Notes: generated by a model from the letters alone, not told the origin. A stretch of DNA of 64,000 nucleotides from Ochotona curzoniae (GCF_017591425.1 NW_024465885.1:33488501-33552500); one strand, 5' to 3'; positions 25,093 to 35,769 are shown, numbered from the stretch's first letter. Made by a program: numbers and translations.

Positions 25093-25607
25093 GATTCTTG
25101 GAAGGTCATTATATAATGGTAAAGGTATCAACTCACCAAAAATAGATAATATTTACAAATATATGTGGAGAAATATTGAAATACTTAAATTTATAGAGTA
25201 AATCTGCAGATGATAATGGGATATAGCCCAATATTGACAGAGAACAAAAAATCACAACTTTGATCAATGGGTAAATCATTTAGGCAAAACAATCAAGCCA
25301 TAAGCAGTGTAGTTAAACCTCCCTAGACCAAGTGAATATAACAGACATCCACCAAAATACCATTTATCGTTTTACGAACATGGATTACTCATAGGAACAC
25401 ATGAAACATGCATTAGTGCATCATATGGTAATCTGGAAATAAGTCTGAGAACTGTTTTCAAATTAAAACTACACAGAATGTCTTTGTTGACAACAATGAA
25501 CAAAGTGGGAAAACAACAACAGCAAAGACAAAAAACAATTTAGGAACACTTGGAAATTAAACAAGTTATTCTGAACAGTAAAGTAGTGAATTCATACAAA
25601 ATTTAAG

Positions 25608-25619
25608 AATGTAAAAATT
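25608..25619. repeat. Target-site duplication, left copy
   Basis: aatgtaaaaatt, repeated exactly at 25972-25983 after the SINE tail. Confidence 0.9.
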
Positions 25620-25633
25620 GGGGCCCGGCGCGG

Positions 25634-25645
25634 TGGCGCAAGTGG
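25634..25645 (+). promoter_or_regulatory. RNA polymerase III A box of the SINE
   Basis: tggcgcaagtgg fits the tRNA-type A box (TRGYNNANNNG). It lies 15 bases after the SINE start, as in tRNA genes. With the B box it would form an internal promoter. Confidence 0.75.
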
Positions 25646-25689
25646 TTAAAGGTCCTCACCTTGCATGCCCAGGATCCCATATGGGCGCC

Positions 25690-25700
25690 GGTTCTAATCC
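25690..25700 (+). promoter_or_regulatory. RNA polymerase III B box of the SINE
   Basis: ggttctaatcc matches the B box (GGTTCRANTCC) except for T in place of the purine at position 6. The same T is in the copies at 12.5 and 35.4 kb, so it is a subfamily character, not private decay. Confidence 0.75.
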
Positions 25701-26086
25701 CGGCAGCCCCGCTTCCCTTCCAGCTCCCTGCCTGTGGCCTGGGAAGGCAGTCGAGGACAGCCCAAAGCTTTGGGAACCTGCACCCGCGTGGGAGACCTGC
25801 ACCCGCGTGGGAGACTTGGAAGAGGCTCCTGGCTTCAGATCGGCATAGTATCGGCCCGTTGCGCTCACTTGGGGAGTGAATCATCGGACGGAAGATCTTC
25901 CTCTCTGTCTCTCCTCTCTGTATATCCGCCTTTCCAATAAAAAAAAATAATAAAAATAAATCTTTTAAAAAAATGTAAAAATTAGGATGCTGACATACTA
26001 AATCATACTGTATATAATTAAAATATTTTATGAGTGAGGCTCAGAGCAATCTTTGCCTATATTTAAAAATTTAAAAGTCAGAATCT

Positions 26087-26141
26087 ACATTTAAATATAT
26101 ATGAATATAACATATATGAGAATATATATATATATATAATT
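26087..26141. repeat. (TA)n-rich tract
   Basis: Repeated tata units with a 15-20 base perfect TA run at about 26123-26139. Confidence 0.85.
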
Positions 26142-26284
26142 ACCTCTTAAGAAAAGAGAAAATAAGGAAGCAAAATAAATACAAAATCAGTGGAAGTAAA
26201 TAATTAAATATTGGGGAAGGATTCTAAAAATAGTGGGAGAGAGGGAGATAGGGAGGACAGAATGTCATATCATTATGCTATTAG

Positions 26285-26640
26285 AATTATGCACGTACAT
26301 AATCTAGGGCTGAGAATAGGCTTGGTTGGGGAACCATGAGAGTACACACTTGCTGGATTGGGGTTCCCATGGGAGAGTGTAGGGGCCAGAGTGGCGACTG
26401 CATTCTTGTCTGGCTATGACTGCTGTCTCCCTTGGCATAAGTGTGAACTGGGGCTAGGTACAGCTAGCCAGGCTAGATGCCAACACCATCTGGTGCTCTG
26501 GAGAACCTGGGTAGATGTTGGATGGACTAGGCTAAGTCTCTGCCCCTACTGAGCCATGTATGAGCAGTGTCGGTATGGATGAGCAGTGACTGGGCTGAAA
26601 CATCCAACAGATTTAGCCAACTACACCATGGTGCTAGCCC
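26285..26640 (+). mobile_element. GC-rich module similar in style to the 8-10.7 kb repeat
   Basis: A GC-rich island inside AT-rich L1, with ggggccagagtggcgact and the phrase gggctgaaacatccaaca, resembling the gctgcaacacccattgg units of the 8-10.7 kb and 42.4-43.3 kb elements. It interrupts the old L1 and shows no A tail. The relationship is by motif style, not a full alignment. Confidence 0.4.
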
Positions 26641-26844
26641 AAGAAATAGAATTATTATTTTGAAATAATAAATAAAATTGAGAAGCCAGTAGGCATCCTA
26701 TGAAGAAAATAATCAAATAAGTAAAATCAGAGATGATAAAGAAACTAGTATAAATGATACCCGAGGGAAATAAAGGATCCTTACAAATAATCATGAATAA
26801 TTACAATGAGTGCTATAATCTAGAAACAATGGACATATTTAAGT

Positions 26845-27148
26845 TTTATTGTGCCATTAATACATAGAGATACCCAGAGAAGGAGAGACACAGAGAAAAG
26901 TCTTTTATCGGCTAGTTCACTCCCAAATGTCCACAACTGCCAGAACTAGATGACAGACATGAGTTCTCCCATGTGTGCACAAGGAACACATGTACTTGGA
27001 GCATTCTTCACTGTCCTCACAGGTAAGTAAGCATGGAGCTGGATGAAAGTGGAACAGCTGGGACTTAAATCAGCATCCATATAGAGACTGATTTAAGAAA
27101 AAAAAAAAAGCAGAGGCTTTATCTGATACACCACTGCACCTACCTGGA
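26845..27148 (-). mobile_element. Old C-type SINE
   Basis: The plus strand gives ggctagttcactcccaaatg, gagttctcccatgtgtgc, gcatggagctggatgaaag, ggctttatctgatacaccac and ctacc. Minus-strand order is complete, with an internal A run at 27098-27110. Confidence 0.75.
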
Positions 27149-27547
27149 AAAATGTTAATGCAAATGCAATCTACTAAGAATGAATTATGGTGAAATGGAA
27201 AACCTAGAGAGAAGGTATAATGTTGTAGTCTACCCAACTTTTAAAGAATGGTATTTTTTTTCTTGAATTATTCGCAAAAAAAAAAAAACACTGAAGAGAA
27301 GGGAATTCTTCAAAGCTAATTCCACAATTGCACAATCATGACATGAGCAGTTGAATATGCCTTTGGGTCACAGATTCAAAACATTTTTCAATGAAGCACA
27401 GGAGACCATATTCAATACCATTAAGAAATGTTCCTTATGACCAAGTAGAGTTTGTTTCAAATATAAACCAGTAAATGACATAAACACAATTAGAGCATCA
27501 ATTATGTGGCCATTTTAATAAATACAGCAAAATTTTTAATAAGTTTC

Positions 27548-29437
27548 AACGAGCGCCATTGACTTTGGGCAGCTGCAAATAAGATGACATATAGGAAGAT
27601 ACAGAATTGCTCCCTTCTGAACCTTCCGAATTCCAGTTCCTTGGAATTTTGCTAGAAATCCCTTGCCATGGAACAGAGCAGAAATTACTCAGGAGGATCC
27701 ATACACCCAGCCCCTCCTGCCTCCTGTAGGTTAGCTACCTGTAACTTTGGACTCTGCTAACTCCCTTCCTGCTTGAAACTTTGTACTGTGTTACAATCTA
27801 ATTGGAGGATGAGAACTTAAAAACATGTGACTGTTGACTCTTGGCGAAGTAGCTCCTGGAATGTAATGGGAGCTGCTGTCACCAAGCTTGGGAAATAAGA
27901 CTCCTCCTAGCATCCTACACTGGGGTTGTGGGTGGTATCACTCACATCCCACAACACTACAGAGAGCAAATGACTGCATTCTCATTGGAGCTTACAAGGC
28001 AGTTGAAAATGTTCCATGAAGCACAAGAACAAAGGAAAACACCACAAAGAGGAGAGCAAGACACTGTGCCCCATAGCTCTCCAGCCCAGATTACCCTGGA
28101 GAGAAGATAAGCATTTCTTTATAGGGGAAAGTTGAATTGGAAATTCTAGTGTCACCATAGACAACTACACAGAAGACTTGCACAATCTTCAGAGACCCCA
28201 AGCACAGACCTAATTTACACAACTTGAGTGTCAAAGAGCAAAACCCCTACATCTCAATCATCTCAGGGGGTGGGGTGATAGCGCTTCTCTGCAGCACACA
28301 CACCAGAGATAAAATGGGGTTGAGAGATGTCTGCTTATGTGAAAGAAACCACAAGCTCATTTAGGGTAGAAAAAGGGGACAAGAAGAAGGGCGGTCTTGA
28401 CAGTACTCCCACTCAACATTGGTGTTATGACCGGCTAGTAGATATGTCTGTATCTCTGGACCCTTCAATCAAGTAATAGATCATGCGTTGCATGTAGGCC
28501 AGGAAGCTGTGTCTCAGGACAAACTCATTCATTACATCTTGAAAAACAGGATGAATGCAACATTTGACTTGCTAGACTTGTTTACCAAGGAAGTCCTAGC
28601 ACAGTCCATTAAAAAGACAGAAAAGAGAGTCTGGACTACAGCTCACTGCTCTTGCTGCAAATCCAGTGAACAGGCCAGGTTTGGGTCAGCCAAGACTCCC
28701 TTCAGGAGTTTCCCCAGGGACATAATGTGCTGTGTGCCTATCACCTCGCTTATAGACTAGGCAGGCAGAGATCCAGGGGTGGTCTCCCACATATTCAACC
28801 ATCCCATTTGACCTCAGCACCTAGTTCAATGCCCTTTTGAAACTGGATACACTGCTAGAGTGCATCTCATTCTGGAAGCAGTAGCAGTTCAATGTTTGAG
28901 ATTACTGCCAATTCACACTCTTCACACAAGCAGCTATAGTTCCATAATCTATGATTCTCAAATTTGGCCTAGTTGAATTGGTGATACACTAGCTTCCAAG
29001 CCACAGGGAACAGGTGGATTTCACAGAGAGGAATCCAACACAGCAATGACTTGACAATTGGTCGGATGCCTGTACCCACCCTGACAGCCAGCTAGACAGC
29101 CAACCTCCCCTGAGGCTGAACTTGCTGCACAGCCACCTGACTCACAGTAATTGCAGGTGCTTGAGCCCATCCCAGCAGCCTGCCAGTACCTGGCTTTGTC
29201 CACTGAAGATTGTGCCATAAACCCTGAACTTATCAGCTTCTATTGGCATCTGTGTAGACCTCAACAGTCAGCCAGGCAACAACTCTGACCCTAGCTAAAT
29301 TGCACCATATGGTTGAGATAATAAACATCTGAGGCCTCAGGTATATGAGCAACCGTAGATGTTGCTGACAGTTTACAGCTGAAGAAGCCATATAGAAAGA
29401 ATAGTGTCGTGCCTATCCACAGCAAGTAATACATCAT
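27548..29437. other. Unclassified 1.9 kb, GC-moderate, LTR-like in part
   Basis: This stretch lies between the old L1 and L1 copy 2. It includes an LTR-like segment at 27725-27956 and small open frames at 27928-28110 (60 codons, phrase SLELTRQLKMFHEAQEQR) and 28488-28760 (90 codons, KLIHYILKNRMNATFDLLD). I do not recognise either product. The region could be an endogenous retrovirus-like internal region, an L1 5'UTR of another lineage, or an unlisted repeat. There are no clear protease, reverse transcriptase or envelope motifs. Confidence 0.4.
27725..27956 (+). mobile_element. Possible solo LTR
   Basis: The segment starts tgtaggttagctacctg and ends acaaca, with gggaaataagactcctcc in between (an aataag polyadenylation-type variant 65 bases before the end) and a tract giving ctgggg then gtgggtgg. 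Length (about 230 bp) is short for an LTR and the ends are a best guess. Confidence 0.35.
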
Positions 29438-29460
29438 AGAAAATTTTACTGGGATGTTCT

Positions 29461-30397
29461 TCACATTTGCCTTTGGTTTTGGTGGGTGCTATTCCTTTTC
29501 TCTGTCAAGAGAATGTCTTGAAGTATCATTTGTGGGGCAGGTTTAGAAGAGAAATATTTGTTTAACTTTTGTTTTTCATTTTGTTTTACTATGAAAGAAT
29601 TTGGTTTCATTTTCAAAGATAAAGGAAAGCTTTTCTTGGTATGTTATCCTTGGCTGACAATTTTTGCTTTCAGAATCTGGAATATATCACTCCATTCTTT
29701 CTGGCCTATACAATTTCATGTGAGAGATCTCCTGTGAGTTTAACCAGCATTCCTTTATATGTCAGTTGATTTTTTTTCACAAGAACATTTAAGGATCTTT
29801 TCCTTATGTTCAATTGAAAAGAGCTTGATGATCATGTGTTGTGGTGAAGATCACTTTTGATCAAGACTGTTGGGAGTTCTGTATCCCTCCTTGATGTTGT
29901 TTCCCAATTCTTTCTCTAGATTAGGGAAATTTTCCCTTATTATTTCATTAAATATATTTGTAAGACCAGTTTCTCTTTCTGCACCTTCTGAGACTCCCAT
30001 AACTCTTATATTAGGCCTCTTAATAGGGCCTTTCAATTGTTGAATACTTATTTTTGCTTGATCTAGCTCTGCTTCCAGCTTTTTGTTTGCTTCCCACTGA
30101 TGACAGGAAATATCCTCCACTCGTGAGATTCTTTCTTCTGCATCCTTCACTCTATTTTTGAGACTTATTTTTGAGACTCTCTGCTGTACATATTCCTTAA
30201 ATTCCTTGAATGCCTGTTTTATATGCTCTTCATTGTTGATCAGAAGCTTGATAATAAGTGTTTGGAATTCTGTATCCCCCATTTTCTCAATGTGTTCCTC
30301 AGTTAACTCTTTAGTTTGGTAAAGGTATTTGCTCCTTTGAAGGGAAGTTTTCCATACTATTCATTGTGTCTCTGTCTCTTCTTTTGCTCTTGGTCAT
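29461..30397 (-). pseudogene. L1 ORF1 pseudogene, copy 2
   Basis: Start ATG at 30395-30397 (MTKSKRRDRD), terminal TGA at 29461-29463 after NSTHQNQRQM, about 312 codons. The best-preserved part is 29851-30282, 143 codons. It covers the coiled-coil (KKLEAELDQAKISIQQLK) and the RNA-recognition region (IRVMGVSEGAERETG, then FPNLEKELG). A TGA at 29851-29853 follows LDQK at the same codon as in copy 1, and a small indel disrupts the frame before residue 40. The C-terminal lysine-rich part is frameshifted. Confidence 0.88.
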
Positions 30398-31320
30398 TGT
30401 ATGTCTGGTTATCAGATTCCTCTCCTTGGGGCAGCTTTCTAAGCTCTGTAACTCACAGGTCTACAGTGTGATTTTACTTACTGCGGTTGGCACACTGTAC
30501 TTTGTTTACAGTCAGTTGTGCCACTCCCTCCAATGAGTTCCAGGTCTGGGTTCTTATGTTAGATTTCCACCATGGTCTCCATAGCCCCAGCTCCTGGCCT
30601 CACCACTCTCCACATCCTGTGATACCATGCTGAAGCTGAACCATTGTCTGTACAACCTTTCTCCCACTTCCGGTTAGACCAGGTCCCAGGATTAGAGAGA
30701 CAGCAGCTGTCTTATATACCTAGGTTGTTGTTGGTGGTGCAGATCTTGCTGGAACCTGTTGGACGTTAGGTCTGGGTGCCACACTGACCTATTTTTACCC
30801 ATACAATGCCATAGTTGGTATTATTTTCCTCTGGGACCAGTGCAATGCACTGAGCTCAGTGAGTTCTCTTGAGCTTAGTGCATTCACAGCTGACTGTTGT
30901 CTCTGCAGTCTTAAATTCTTTGTCACACTGTACAAAATGGCACCTGATGTGCCATTACTAAAGTTCTTGATCTGCTGGCCATCAGGTTTGAGGGCTACCT
31001 GGACCTATCTTGGGTGGAACCTTAAAATGCCACATTGTTGCAGTTTGCTCAGCCAGAAATTAGTTCACTCCCGGCTCAGTACATGCACAGTGCTACACTC
31101 GTCTTTGCCTCCTTAAGCAAAATGTTGCCCAATATGGCTCTAGAGGACCAACTGGGTTGTAAAATCCACCCTATTCCTGCATGCCCATCTGTGATCTGCT
31201 ACTCTGTCTCTGCCCCTTGATCAAGCAGACCAGGTACCCTTCTGCTGTTGTTTTATGCCTTCTCTGCTTCACACTGGCTAATATTTCTCCATCTGTTTAA
31301 CTGTGTTCTTATCCTATTCT

Positions 31321-31328
31321 GCCATCTT
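31321..31328 (-). promoter_or_regulatory. YY1-like site at L1 copy 2 5' end
   Basis: Minus strand aagatggc at the first bases of the element, in the same place as in copy 1. Function is inferred from human L1. Confidence 0.45.
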
Positions 31329-31380
31329 GAGTCTCCCAATGAGAACTTTGAATGCAAGCAAGTTAAATTAACCAATTAGA

Positions 31381-31690
31381 GCTTTGGCCCGGTAGCCTAG
31401 TAACTAAATTCTTCACCTTGAATAAGTGCTGGGAACCAATATGGGTGCCGGTTCTAATCCAGGTAGCCCTACTTCCCATCCAGCTCCCTTCCTGTGGTCT
31501 GGGAAAGCAGTTGAGGAACTCCCAAGGCCTTGGGACCCTGCACCTACATGGGAGACCCAGAATAGGCTGTGGGCTTCTGGCTTCAGATTGACTTAGTTCC
31601 AGACATTGTGGCAGCTTGGGGAGTTAGTCAATGGACAGAAGGTCTTTATCTCAGTCTCTCCTCTTCAATAGAGATAAAATAAACTTTTAA
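31381..31690 (+). mobile_element. C-type SINE, full length
   Basis: Starts gagctttggcccggtagc, has B box ggttctaatcc, then ctcccttcctgtggtctg, gcacctacatgggagacc and a tail aataaacttttaa. Moderately diverged from the young subfamily. Confidence 0.92.
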
Positions 31691-32178
31691 AAAATTAACC
31701 ATTAAAAATAGAGTGGCTGGGAAAAAAAAGTGAGAACCAAGACTCATCTTCCTGCTGACTATCAGAAACTCATTTCAGAAATCAATTTAGTAACAGAATG
31801 CGACCATTGTAAAGGTCACTATTGAACAGTCCAAGTATTTACATAAACTGAACAATATATTTCATGATAAAGACATAAGAGCATTAGAATGCTACCAACC
31901 CACTCTCTTCTGTATTAATTAATTTTTATTTTAAATTTTCACAATCCTGTATTTTCATTTAACTTCACAACTACATGATTAAAAATTCATTAAGTAAAGA
32001 TTTAAACATAAAGCAAGTGGGGAAAAACTTTATTAGTCCTCAAGAGTATTAAAAAGATTATTTGTTTAGACAAATGTTACACTGCTGAAAGAAAAAAAAA
32101 ATAGACAGTAGCTGGTGGGCATTCTGGGCCTGGTCAATGCTAAATTTGTGTTTATGATACCAGTATGCCAACATACTC
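31691..32178. other. Unannotated sequence
   Basis: AT-rich except for 32100-32130. No repeat recognised. Confidence 0.4.
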
Positions 32179-32219
32179 ATTATTTATTTACTTATTTATT
32201 TATTTACTTACTTACTTAC
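32179..32219. repeat. (TTTA)n with (CTTA)n end
   Basis: Tetranucleotide repeats tttatttac, turning to cttacttactta before the GC-rich module. Confidence 0.85.
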
Positions 32220-32224
32220 CCATT

Positions 32225-33095
32225 AGAGATGAGTGATGAAGGTATGGAATGGCAGGTAAGAATATGACACCCTTACCCCCATGTAGGGAGGCCACTGATT
32301 GTCCATGAAGGTGATATGCGGATGTGTTAGAGTGGGAGCAGCTAAGAGCATGTTTTTCAGAGAGGGGTATTTTGTAGTTTTCCATGGACCAGGCCACTGT
32401 ACTTGCAGGTTCGCAGGTGAACTGGTTAGGAGTGGTTTAGACTCAGGGAACCAGACTGCATTTCTTGGTCAGTCCAGGGCACCTGAACAGGAGACTTAAC
32501 TTGGGCTACCTACCATGGTTTGCAATTTGCTGCAATACACAAAAACCGAGAAACATTTTCCAGTGTTTGCAATGGCCAGGATTGAGGGACAGGCCCACTG
32601 CCCTGCTGGTTTGTTAACTAAAGTCCTGGGAATAGGCTTACTATGGGAACTCATTCTGAGGTGCACAGGAGCTGGGGGGCATGAGGCATGCCAGGTCAGA
32701 CAAAGCTTCAACATTTGTCAACATTTGTGTATGCCAGATCTGGGGACAGAATTTAGTACCTGCTGGCATCTTGAGATACAAGGCAGGGAATCGGCCATGC
32801 TTGCATGGACTGGCATGCAACACCTGCCAGCAAGAGCTGAGAGTAGGGATAGGTCATTCCAGGTTAGATTGATGCACCTGACATCACACTCAAAACCCAG
32901 GCCTGTTTCCAACTCTAGTAGGTGAATTCTGGAGACTCTCCTGCTGGGCTGCTATTCCACTGGGGAGTGTGAAATCTGGGAAATGATATACCACCCATAG
33001 ACATGTGTATAGCTTGGATCCGGGGAAAGGCCAAATTGGGCTGAGCTCCTGCACCTGCTGATGCTCACATGAACTTAAGTCTATTCAATAAAACA
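32225..33095 (+). mobile_element. GC-rich module, about 870 bp, unclassified
   Basis: Composition and phrases such as gcatgcaacacctgccagc resemble the 8-10.7 kb repeat. It ends near attcaataaaacatacc, which contains an AATAAA and could be a 3' end on the plus strand. Open frames up to 136 codons (32515-32925) occur on both strands and look like chance in GC-rich DNA. Confidence 0.4.
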
Positions 33096-33102
33096 TACCT
33101 AT

Positions 33103-33415
33103 GGGCACAGTATGGTAGCCTAGCAGCTAAAGCCTTACTTTGCATGCACCAGGATCCCATATGAGGGCCGATTCTAACCCTGGCAGCCCTGCTTCCCATC
33201 CAGCTCCCTGCTTGTGGCCTAGCAAAACAGTCAAGTATGGCCCAAAGCCTTGGGGCCATGGACCCATGAATGAGACCTAAAAGAGACTCCTGGCTCCTGG
33301 TTTTGGATTCTCTCAACTCCAGTCTTTGCTGCTACTTGGGGAGTGAATCTGCAGATGGAAGATCTTCCTCTCTTTTTTTCCTATTCTCTATATATCTAAG
33401 TTTCAAAACAAATTT
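33103..33415 (+). mobile_element. C-type SINE, full length
   Basis: Head gggcacagtatggtagcc, then ccatatgagggccgattc, ctccctgcttgtggcct, ggcccaaagccttgg, and tail gaagatcttcctctc. The B box is degraded (gattctaaccc). Confidence 0.92.
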
Positions 33416-34599
33416 AAAAAATAAACAAATAAATAATATTTTTTTAAAATCTATATTTTAAAAAGTTCTAATGAAAACAACCTGAAAATTCAGCTATAAA
33501 ATGGATTCACCTCAACATAACTGTATGAACATCCATATATATTAACTTTTTCATAGTGAGTTATCAATCTAAATGCAATATTCTATAAAAATTTTATTCA
33601 ATCCAGTTGGAAATATTATATACACATGGCTGGAAGGAGGAAACATAATTTCAATGACTCATGTCAGGACTACTCAGGACTACTTATACCGAGAAAGATA
33701 GATAGATACAGGTAGATACTTGCACATTTGTCTGAAATGGGTCCTTTACGGTATTGCATGCCCACTTCATATACAAATATGAAATATATATATATTTGCC
33801 TGAAATTATGTGTTCTGTAGAGATCCAGCTTTCTAATAGAGTCAGAAACTTTGCTGTGTAAACAATAACTGTCCTACTGAACTAGTTGCCATCTGGGAAA
33901 ATTAGTTTTGTTTGTTTGTGTTTATTTTTCCAGTTTATTTATACTTCCCAGCAACCCAGCAAAAAAGAAGTAGAGTCATCTTGTCATCTATGTTTGATTC
34001 TTCACATTAGAAAGACCTCGAAAGTGCCTTTACCCAGTAGAAGTCAAAATATGAGTGGTTGGTAGATATTCCATCCAACTGAGCCTTGGTGACTTCTTAC
34101 ACAGTTGCAGCAATAATAAAAAAAAAATACAACACGCTGGCCTGAGAACTGATAGTAATCAGAAGGTCAAATCTGCGGGATTATGATCAAATCAAAGATC
34201 CTTTCTGAGGTGTGCTGAGGTGGTAGCTAATGTTGGAAGTGAATGAAAAATTGAAGAAAAAAATCAGTAGAAGTTGGGATCCATGAATAGCTTAAGTATT
34301 GAGTGTGCAGTTCATCAAAGGAATTGATCTGTTTTAGGTTAATTTTAAGGAAAACAACATTCCTGGAGAAGCTGATTCACTGAAAGTGTGTACAACTTTC
34401 AAGTTTCACAGTCAATATATTCCCCAGCTTAAAATTGTATGTTCAGCTGCTTTCTGAAGATAAAGTGAAACCAGTAGGAAAACATTAGCTTGGTGAAAAG
34501 TAGCCAGTGTCATATTCTGTTGCCAGGGGGGACAGCTACATGCCATTTCAGAATAATTGAAGCCTTGCTTCTCCACTTCAAATCCATGTTCCCACTAAG
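33416..34599. other. Unannotated sequence
   Basis: AT-rich. A short gata run lies at about 33697. No gene or repeat recognised. Confidence 0.4.
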
Positions 34600-34860
34600 A
34601 TGAACGCTGGAAGACAGCAGTTAACAGCTCATGTGCTTTGGTCCCTGACATCCACATGGGAGATCTAAGTTAAGTTTCGTTCTCCTATCTCCTGGCTGCT
34701 GCCTGACTCAGCCTTGTCTATTGCTGTCACAAGCATCTAAGGGGGAACATGGGCAGAGACCAAGCTCTATCTGCTTGTGTATCTATTACCTATCATCTCT
34801 CTTCCATTTTTTTCTCTTTCAAGTGTATAAAACAAATACTTATTTCAAAAACTCATTTAG
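34600..34860 (+). mobile_element. Old C-type SINE fragment
   Basis: Contains catccacatgggagatc, ctcctggctgctgcctga and catctctcttcc in order. The head is missing or unrecognisable. Confidence 0.6.
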
Positions 34861-35425
34861 ATAGATAGATGTGCCTGAAGGAGGAACAGTGTCACCAAGC
34901 CGCCCACCACCACAACCGTGGTTCCAAATATTCCCCAGTTCTTAGATCCAATATCTCTGGAAAATTGACAGCTTTTGAATTTTTTGCTTTGTTTTAATTG
35001 TTTTGCTTTGTTTTAATTTTCGTAGAATATTATTTTTATTTATGCAACCAAAATTCCTTAAATATAAAATTTTCCTATTTTATGGTTCAAAATGCATATT
35101 CTTCTTCTTTGATACAGTCCATGTGTTCTGTGTAAAAAAAAAAAAATCACAACTTTCTTTAAGTTTCTCAATGGATAACTCACCAGATACCTCTGTATAT
35201 TACTGATTTTGAATTCTGTGATCTGACCATCACTCACTGAGGATACTCCAATGATTGCATCTGTATATACAAATAGACACATTAATTTTTCTTCTTGCAA
35301 AAATATAGAGTAACAATTTGCAAAATATTTACATTCTACATAATGTGAGGATGGTTTTCAAAGTACATGCAAGGATCTGTTTGGTTCACATGCAAATGCT
35401 ATGTAGTTCATATATTGATCTAAAA
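34861..35425. other. Unannotated sequence
   Basis: AT-rich with poly-A and poly-T runs. Nothing recognised. Confidence 0.4.
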
Positions 35426-35439
35426 CAGCTCAACATTTT
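35426..35439. repeat. Target-site duplication, left copy
   Basis: cagctcaacatttt, repeated exactly at 35770-35783. Confidence 0.92.
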
Positions 35440-35769
35440 TTTTTAAAGATTTATTTTTGTTATTTTTTTATTGGAAAGGCGGATGTACAGAGAGAGAGAC
35501 AGAGAGGAAGATCTTCCGTCCGATGATTCACTCCCCAAGTGAGCCGCAACGGGTCGATACTATGCCAATCCGAAGCCAGGAGCCTCTTCCGGGTCTCCCA
35601 CGTGGGTGCAGGTTCCCAAAGCTTTGGGCCGTCCTCTACTGCTTTCCCAGGCCACAGGGAAGGGAGCTGGAAGGGAAGTGGGGCTGCCGGGATTAGAACC
35701 GGTGCCCATATGGGATCCCGGGCGTGCAAGGTGAGGACCTTTAACCACTTGCGCCACCGCGCCGGGCCC
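35440..35769 (-). mobile_element. Young full-length C-type SINE with target-site duplication
   Basis: Minus-strand copy ending on the plus strand with the complement of its head (ggcgcgg region, cgccgggcccc). The tail is a T run followed by aaagatttatttttg. An exact 14-base target-site duplication flanks it. It is very close to the 12.5 and 25.6 kb copies. The 147-codon minus-strand and 94-codon plus-strand open frames here are SINE sequence. Confidence 0.96.

Larger units (their letters stand above)
22850..25101 (-). mobile_element. L1 copy 1: 5'UTR, ORF1 and a stub of ORF2
   Basis: Reading on the minus strand, the element starts near 25101 with caagatggcagaataag, the typical L1 5' end, then about 1.1 kb of 5'UTR, then ORF1 (23963 to 22971). 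About 100 bp past ORF1 there is weak similarity to the start of ORF2, after which homology is lost. There is no A tail, so it was cut off on its 3' side after insertion, by deletion or a later insertion. Compare copy 2 at 29438-31336. Confidence 0.85.
25620..25971 (+). mobile_element. Young full-length C-type SINE with internal duplication
   Basis: Starts gggcccggcgcggtggcg and ends in an A-rich tail with tctttta. It is flanked by an exact 12-base target-site duplication. Compared with the copies at 12.5 and 35.4 kb it carries one extra 19-bp unit (acctgcacccgcgtgggag twice in tandem at about 25776-25813), which makes it longer. The open frames on both strands (60-93 codons) are SINE sequence. 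Confidence 0.96.
25140..27547 (+). mobile_element. Old L1 (ORF2 region), interrupted by three insertions
   Basis: Pieces of one old plus-strand L1 appear in order. The segment around agacatccaccaaaatacc (25345) is early, agagatgataaagaaac (26731) lies later, and attccttatgaccaagt-like sequence (27428) is in the reverse-transcriptase region, followed by acataaacacaattagagc. The frame is destroyed. It is split by a young SINE at 25620-25971, a GC-rich module at 26285-26640 and an old SINE at 26845-27148. Confidence 0.7.
29438..31336 (-). mobile_element. L1 copy 2: 5'UTR and ORF1
   Basis: On the minus strand it starts near 31336 with actcaagatggcagaatagg, passes through about 0.9 kb of 5'UTR containing gtgccattttgtacag, and enters ORF1 at 30397. 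Homology to copy 1 ends 20-25 bases after the ORF1 stop codon, at cccagtaaaa. There is no A tail. Parts of it are nearly identical to copy 1 (see findings). Confidence 0.88.

Noticed and set aside
22850..25101. L1 copy 1 as a true half-L1 (ORF1-only) element
   Set aside because: Weak similarity to the ORF2 start continues about 100 bp past ORF1, and there is no A tail at the end.
28488..28760. 90-codon open frame, possible gene or retroviral relic
   Set aside because: No motif that identifies it. Kept only as part of the unclassified 27.5-29.4 kb block.
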